Below, piece by piece: positions 6,999 to 9,949 of a stretch of DNA of 9,949 nt (positions are counted from its first letter, which is position 1; every line of letters starts with the position of its first letter). The position numbers were made by a program, and so were the translations under genes. Origin of the DNA: Acidobacteriaceae bacterium (GTDB taxonomy: Bacteria > Acidobacteriota > Terriglobia > Terriglobales > Acidobacteriaceae); NCBI GenBank assembly GCA_031296355.1, contig JARLFX010000131.1, positions 1-9,949 of the forward strand, in the 5' to 3' direction. The notes under the pieces were generated by a model. That model saw only the letters and a program-made list of their open reading frames with translations. It was not told where the DNA came from and did no database searches.

Positions 6999-7664
6999 CT
7001 ATCGTGGTGCAGCCGGAGCGGGATGCAGGCAGAGAAAATCGCTGACTGCTTTTTGCACCCGTGTCCGGTTTGCGTGTGAACTCAACTTCAGGTCTGGGTT
7101 CAACATCGCGCTCAATACAAAATCTCCCAGCACCAGTGAAGCGAACTGGCGCGCAGCGTCGTGGTAGCGTGGGCCGCCAATGCGGCAGGACTGCAGATAT
7201 TCGGCAAGGAGGTCGTATCCGCGGCCCACGCAGTCGCTCCATAACCGCCGTGCCAGATCGGGGAAGCGATGAGCTTCTGCGACGATGATGCGATAGAGCG
7301 CAAGAAACTCCGGGTCGCTGAACATCTTCAGCACGGCGTGCCCAATCTCAGTGAGCGCCTGCTGCGGCGGCGTGCCGGATTGAATGTAGTAGGTGTGCCG
7401 CGAAAAGAGCTGTTCGGTATGGGCGCTCATCACACCGGCGAAGAGGTCTGCTTTGTTGGGGAAGAGCGCGTAGAGCGTCTGCTTGGAGGTCTGCGCGCGG
7501 CGAGCGATCTCATTGGTGCTGGCCCGCTCAAAGCCGCGCTCCAGAAAGACGGCGGTGGTGGCTTTCAGGATGCGTCCGCGCTCGGTCTCGTCCAGCGGCG
7601 GACGGCCGCGCGGGGTAGAAACGGTCTTGCGAGGTGAGGCTTTACTTTGTTTCGCGATGGCCAC
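6999..7664 (-). CDS. TetR/AcrR-family repressor
   Basis: A DNA-binding repressor that most likely controls itself and the exporter gene 12 bp downstream. Numbered from the GTG at 7664 (221 residues), it has a basic N-terminal arm with an AT-hook-like PRGRPP (18-23), then the TetR helix-turn-helix region (about 28-75: GRILKATTAVFLERGF, STNEIARRAQTSKQTLYALF, NKADLF). The C-terminal ligand domain resembles the AefR-like type (HTYYIQSG, FLALYRIIVAEAHRFPDLARRLW). The frame is open to an ATG at 7697, but that codon lies between the proposed -35 and -10 boxes and the operator would then be coding. The GTG gives a leader of about 18 nt, with a weak AGG as ribosome-binding site. The start is therefore inferred from the promoter and could be wrong. 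Confidence 0.9.
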   Translation of the reverse strand: MAIAKQSKASPRKTVSTPRGRPPLDETERGRILKATTAVFLERGFERASTNEIARRAQTSKQTLYALFPNKADLFAGVMSAHTEQLFSRHTYYIQSGTPPQQALTEIGHAVLKMFSDPEFLALYRIIVAEAHRFPDLARRLWSDCVGRGYDLLAEYLQSCRIGGPRYHDAARQFASLVLGDFVLSAMLNPDLKLSSHANRTRVQKAVSDFLCLHPAPAAPR

Positions 7665-7671
7665 GGAATTA

Positions 7672-7689
7672 CTGTACCTACTGGTACAG
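7672..7689. promoter_or_regulatory. TetR operator, perfect inverted repeat
   Basis: CTGTACC-TACT-GGTACAG is a perfect inverted repeat with 7-bp arms and a 4-bp spacer, the size and symmetry typical of TetR-family operators. It covers the -10 edge and the predicted start site of the tetR promoter, so a bound dimer should block transcription. A weaker copy (7692-7709; 12 of 18 bases equal, including TACTGGT) lies exactly 20 bp away, about two helical turns, within the -35/-10 spacer. Binding by the neighbouring TetR protein is inferred. Confidence 0.65.
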
Positions 7690-7718
7690 ATATACATCTA
7701 CTGGTCCGGCGCTTGCAA
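7672..7718 (-). promoter_or_regulatory. tetR-exporter promoter
   Basis: On the minus strand TTGCAA (7713-7718) and TATATC (7689-7694) are separated by 18 bp; each matches the sigma70 consensus at four of six positions. The expected start of transcription is near 7682, inside the operator described separately. The -35 box lies in a perfect 10-bp palindrome, GCTTGCAAGC (7711-7720), 5 bp after the glycosyltransferase stop codon. No terminator separates that gene from this promoter. Confidence 0.45.
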
Positions 7719-7725
7719 GCAGGGC

Positions 7726-9288
7726 TTAATCCCAGTGCTTCATCTCCGGCCAATATTCCTGCAGATTCCACCTGAATCCGCGGCAGTGGTAGATGGGCAC
7801 CCACTCATCGCGTTGCGAGAGTGGATCGTCAGTATGGCCAATGATGGAATAGCTGGCGCACTTCGTCTGCATGTTATGTTCGCGCCCCTCGCCCAGCACA
7901 ATCATGCTCTCGCCGGTGTACTCGCGCGGGCCCCATATCCAGTAGTTCTGGTGTCCGCTAATGGACATGGGAAGGCCATACCTGGGGCCAAAGAAGTCGA
8001 TTGCTCCAGCATCACCGTAGTTGTTCGCAAAGATGGCTGTCTTCTTCTGCTCTTCCGGTGGGAGCGTCTTGTAATACGCGGCTACGCGTTGCGCAATGCC
8101 TTCCCAGCCGAACATATCTGCATAGATCTGCGGCAGCACGCTCGGCTGGTTGTGCTCGAACTTCTGTTGCTCAATGCCCATCTTGTGTTCGTACGCCAGG
8201 AAGTGCGGAACGCTTAGCAGAGGCAGGATCATGGGTGCGTAGATGCTGCTAATGGCGATAATCCCCAGTGCCAGCGTTGGTTTCGCCCATATCCAAAGTT
8301 TGCGCTGGGTCGCGTTTTCCAGCCCTACCGCTCCTGCGGCGAGCAGCATGGGATATACCGGCGTCGGATAATACGTTTTGCCGTGCAGCAGGATCATCTC
8401 CGTCAAGAAGATCACGCCAGCCCACGCAACCGCGCGAAAGGTGCGGCCCTTTTGCGTGAACGCGAAGAGGATTGCGAAGACCACCAGGATCGCAGCTGCA
8501 AAGCCCAGCATCTCGGCCTGCGCCTTCAGATAAAGCAGGGGGGGCAGAACAACGTCGCGTCCACTCAGCTTGATGTTGTGCATCAGTTGCAGGAAGGGGA
8601 ACTGACGCCGCCACTGCCATAACAGATTGGGCAGCGTGATCACGACGGCAATTGCCAATCCAAGCCAGAACCAGCGCCGACGCAGCGAATTTCTGAGCGG
8701 CGTCAGCAGGATGCCGGCCATCAGTCCTGCGAGCCAGAAGATGACACCATATTTATTCAGAATGGTGATGCCGGCCAGCGCGCCAACCCACAGCCAGAGC
8801 TGTTGCCGTCCGGTCTGGGCAATGCGCACCACGAGAAATGCGAGGGCCGTCCACAGCAATGGATCGAACGCATTCATGGTGTACAGGTGAGAGAACCCCA
8901 GCAGCACAGGGGCGAGAAGCGCAGAGAGCGATGCAAGAAAGATGGCCCAGCGGCGGCCGCCCAGTTCTCGCGCCAGCAGCCCCGTGACTACGATGGTGCC
9001 CACCCCGGCGAGCATTGGCACGGCGCGCAGCGCCCATAGCGACGTGCCCACTGTATGCCGCAGCAGCCACGCTATCCAGCAGATCAGCGGCGGTTGATCG
9101 ACGTATCCCCAGGCTGGATGCTCGCCGCACGCCAGGTAGTAAAGCTCGTCGCGGAAGTATCCATAGTTGGGCCCGGCGAAGAGGTACAGGACGAAGCGTG
9201 CCAGCGCCAGATACGCGATGATGGCGGTGGCGGAGAGAAAAGGCGATGGCTTACGATCTGCGGTTGCGGGATATGGGGAGGTAGCCAT
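7726..9288 (-). CDS. GT39/PMT_2-family membrane glycosyltransferase
   Basis: A 520-residue integral membrane protein of the PMT/ArnT-like GT-C fold, which transfers a sugar from a polyprenyl-phosphate donor to an acceptor on the periplasmic side. Visible: a first hydrophobic segment (about 20-38), the loop with FRDELYYLACGEHPAWGYVDQPPL (45-68) carrying the acidic pair D47-E48 typical of the catalytic loop, about ten further membrane segments to residue 360, LNKYG (177-181), and the lipid-side motif GKTYYPTPVYPMLLAAGA (303-320). Residues 365-520 form a soluble, presumably periplasmic domain with NNYGDAGAIDFFGPRYGLP (422-440) and SGHQNYWIWGP (444-454). Sugar and acceptor are unknown. The start ATG has no clear ribosome-binding site; a TAGAAT box (9299-9304) lies so close that the transcript would have an almost absent leader. 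The 61 bp to tetR hold that gene's promoter. Confidence 0.9.
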   Translation of the reverse strand: MATSPYPATADRKPSPFLSATAIIAYLALARFVLYLFAGPNYGYFRDELYYLACGEHPAWGYVDQPPLICWIAWLLRHTVGTSLWALRAVPMLAGVGTIVVTGLLARELGGRRWAIFLASLSALLAPVLLGFSHLYTMNAFDPLLWTALAFLVVRIAQTGRQQLWLWVGALAGITILNKYGVIFWLAGLMAGILLTPLRNSLRRRWFWLGLAIAVVITLPNLLWQWRRQFPFLQLMHNIKLSGRDVVLPPLLYLKAQAEMLGFAAAILVVFAILFAFTQKGRTFRAVAWAGVIFLTEMILLHGKTYYPTPVYPMLLAAGAVGLENATQRKLWIWAKPTLALGIIAISSIYAPMILPLLSVPHFLAYEHKMGIEQQKFEHNQPSVLPQIYADMFGWEGIAQRVAAYYKTLPPEEQKKTAIFANNYGDAGAIDFFGPRYGLPMSISGHQNYWIWGPREYTGESMIVLGEGREHNMQTKCASYSIIGHTDDPLSQRDEWVPIYHCRGFRWNLQEYWPEMKHWD

Positions 9289-9298
9289 GATGTTAGCG

Positions 9299-9304
9299 AT
9301 TCTA
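9299..9304 (-). promoter_or_regulatory. possible -10 box of the glycosyltransferase gene
   Basis: TAGAAT on the minus strand matches five of six -10 consensus bases and lies between the rplT terminator and the ATG at 9288. No good -35 is seen. If used, transcription would start about 4 nt before the ATG, giving a nearly leaderless mRNA, which agrees with the missing ribosome-binding site. Confidence 0.25.
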
Positions 9305-9330
9305 CCGAAGCGGATTTACGGGTAGCTCAC

Positions 9331-9365
9331 AAAAGCAAAAGGCACAGCGTAATCGCTGTGCCTTT
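9331..9365 (-). terminator. intrinsic terminator after rplT
   Basis: On the minus strand AAAGGCACAGCG (9354-9365) and CGCTGTGCCTTT (9338-9349) form a perfect 12-bp stem with a 4-nt loop, followed by TTGCTTTT. It begins 23 bp after the rplT stop codon. This should end the ribosomal transcript before the glycosyltransferase gene and separates it from the accessory block. Confidence 0.9.
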
Positions 9366-9388
9366 GCGTCCATCCAGTCAGGTAGTAG

Positions 9389-9766
9389 TTATGCAGTGGC
9401 CTTCTTGGCTGCTTCCAGCGCGGTCTTGGCCTGGGCGGCGAGCGCGGCAAAGCCAGCGGCGTCGCTTACAGCGATCTCAGCCAGAACCTTGCGATCCAGC
9501 CCGATGCCGGCCTTCTTCAAGCCATTGATGAAGAGCGAGTAGCTGAGGCCGTTGATGCGGGAAGCTGCGCCGATACGCACGATCCAGAGGGAGCGGAACT
9601 GACGCTTCTTCTGCTTGCGGCCGGTGTAGGCGAACTTCAGTCCGCGCTCAACTGCTTCCTGCGCAGCCTGATAGAGCTTTGATTTGGTGAGGAAGTAACC
9701 AGATGCGCGCTTAAGAATCTTTTTGCGGCGGTCATTCCGTTTGGTACTCCGTTTTACACGGGGCAT
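9389..9766 (-). CDS. rplT: 50S ribosomal protein L20
   Basis: L20 binds 23S rRNA early in assembly of the large subunit and in many bacteria represses its own operon. The 125 residues are slightly more than the usual 115-120. The basic N-terminal arm [20 protein letters not shown] and [20 protein letters not shown] (23-42) are characteristic, as are the central [21 protein letters not shown] region and [20 protein letters not shown] (64-83). The tail [13 protein letters not shown] is Ala/Lys-rich and accounts for the extra length. AAGGAG precedes the ATG by about 7 nt. In most bacteria rpmI (L35) lies directly upstream; no L35 reading frame is visible in the 183 bp that remain in the window. 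Confidence 0.98.
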   Translation of the reverse strand: MPRVKRSTKRNDRRKKILKRASGYFLTKSKLYQAAQEAVERGLKFAYTGRKQKKRQFRSLWIVRIGAASRINGLSYSLFINGLKKAGIGLDRKVLAEIAVSDAAGFAALAAQAKTALEAAKKATA

Positions 9767-9949
9767 GGTGATCTCCTTTTGCGTCTTCGGTTGCGTGGCT
9801 GGAGGCAGGAGCGCGTTGCGGCGCTTATAACCTCTTCACTCACATGGCATATCTGCATCTCGGCGGGATCTTTTCAGCATCCCGGGGGCCTCAAAACGCT
9901 TCAACCGGCCCTTTGTCTTGCGACGGCTCGATACAGACAGTACACGCCT
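9767..9949 (-). other. rplT upstream region with two hairpins
   Basis: No gene is recognised here. On the minus strand there is a perfect 6-bp hairpin CGGGAT/ATCCCG with a 9-nt loop (9864-9884) and a 5-bp hairpin AGCGC/GCGCT with a 6-nt loop (9810-9825). Neither is followed by a T tract. TATAAG (9825-9830) could be a -10 box but lacks a good -35. The region may be an L20 autoregulatory leader or simply the rpmI-rplT spacer; this is inference. The minus frame open from the right edge gives a short Arg/Lys-rich peptide (ending MPCE) that does not look like L35. Confidence 0.3.

Noticed and set aside
5310..9388. Accessory block as a mobile element
   Set aside because: No transposase, integrase, terminal inverted repeats, target-site duplication or tRNA end was seen at its borders, and base composition by eye is like the flanks.

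Overview
The window looks like a chromosomal segment of a GC-rich Gram-negative bacterium. The nearest fit I can suggest is an acidobacterium of the Acidobacteriaceae/Terriglobia type. That is an inference from the gene set (a PheT without its tRNA-binding domain, a DUF4034-like secreted protein, a GT39 protein with a long soluble tail) and from base composition; there is no marker gene that settles it. All nine protein genes and the candidate RNA gene lie on the minus strand, so the biological order runs from high to low coordinates.

Reading 5' to 3' on the minus strand: (1) rplT (ribosomal protein L20) with a 183-bp upstream region holding two small hairpins, and a strong intrinsic terminator just after the gene. 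(2) An accessory block: a GT39/PMT_2 membrane glycosyltransferase, then a TetR-family repressor gene and an EmrB-like 14-TM exporter gene that form a two-gene unit. The tetR promoter carries a perfect 7-bp inverted repeat over its -10/+1 region, and I place the tetR start at a GTG downstream of it. (3) A housekeeping run: pheS and pheT (4-bp ATGA overlap), a small coiled-coil gene (ZapB-like) and zapA. (4) A secreted DUF4034-like protein gene. (5) At the left edge, directly after that gene's stop codon, a structured RNA of about 245 nt with its own terminator, which I interpret as a 6S RNA (ssrS).

The layout recalls gene orders known elsewhere: rplT-pheS-pheT in enterobacteria, pheS-pheT-(rnhC)-zapA in Bacillus and zapA-ssrS in many proteobacteria. 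Here all of these lie in one 10-kb stretch in one orientation, but the glycosyltransferase and exporter block separates rplT from pheST, and the secreted protein gene separates zapA from the RNA. Translation capacity (L20, PheRS), FtsZ-ring regulation (ZapA and a ZapB-like partner) and global transcription control (6S RNA) are thus neighbours.

The points most worth a second look are the candidate 6S RNA with an enlarged apical arm, the PheRS beta chain lacking its N-terminal EMAP/OB-fold domain, and the tetR promoter/operator that forces a new start codon. I saw no insertion sequence, CRISPR array, tRNA or prophage gene.
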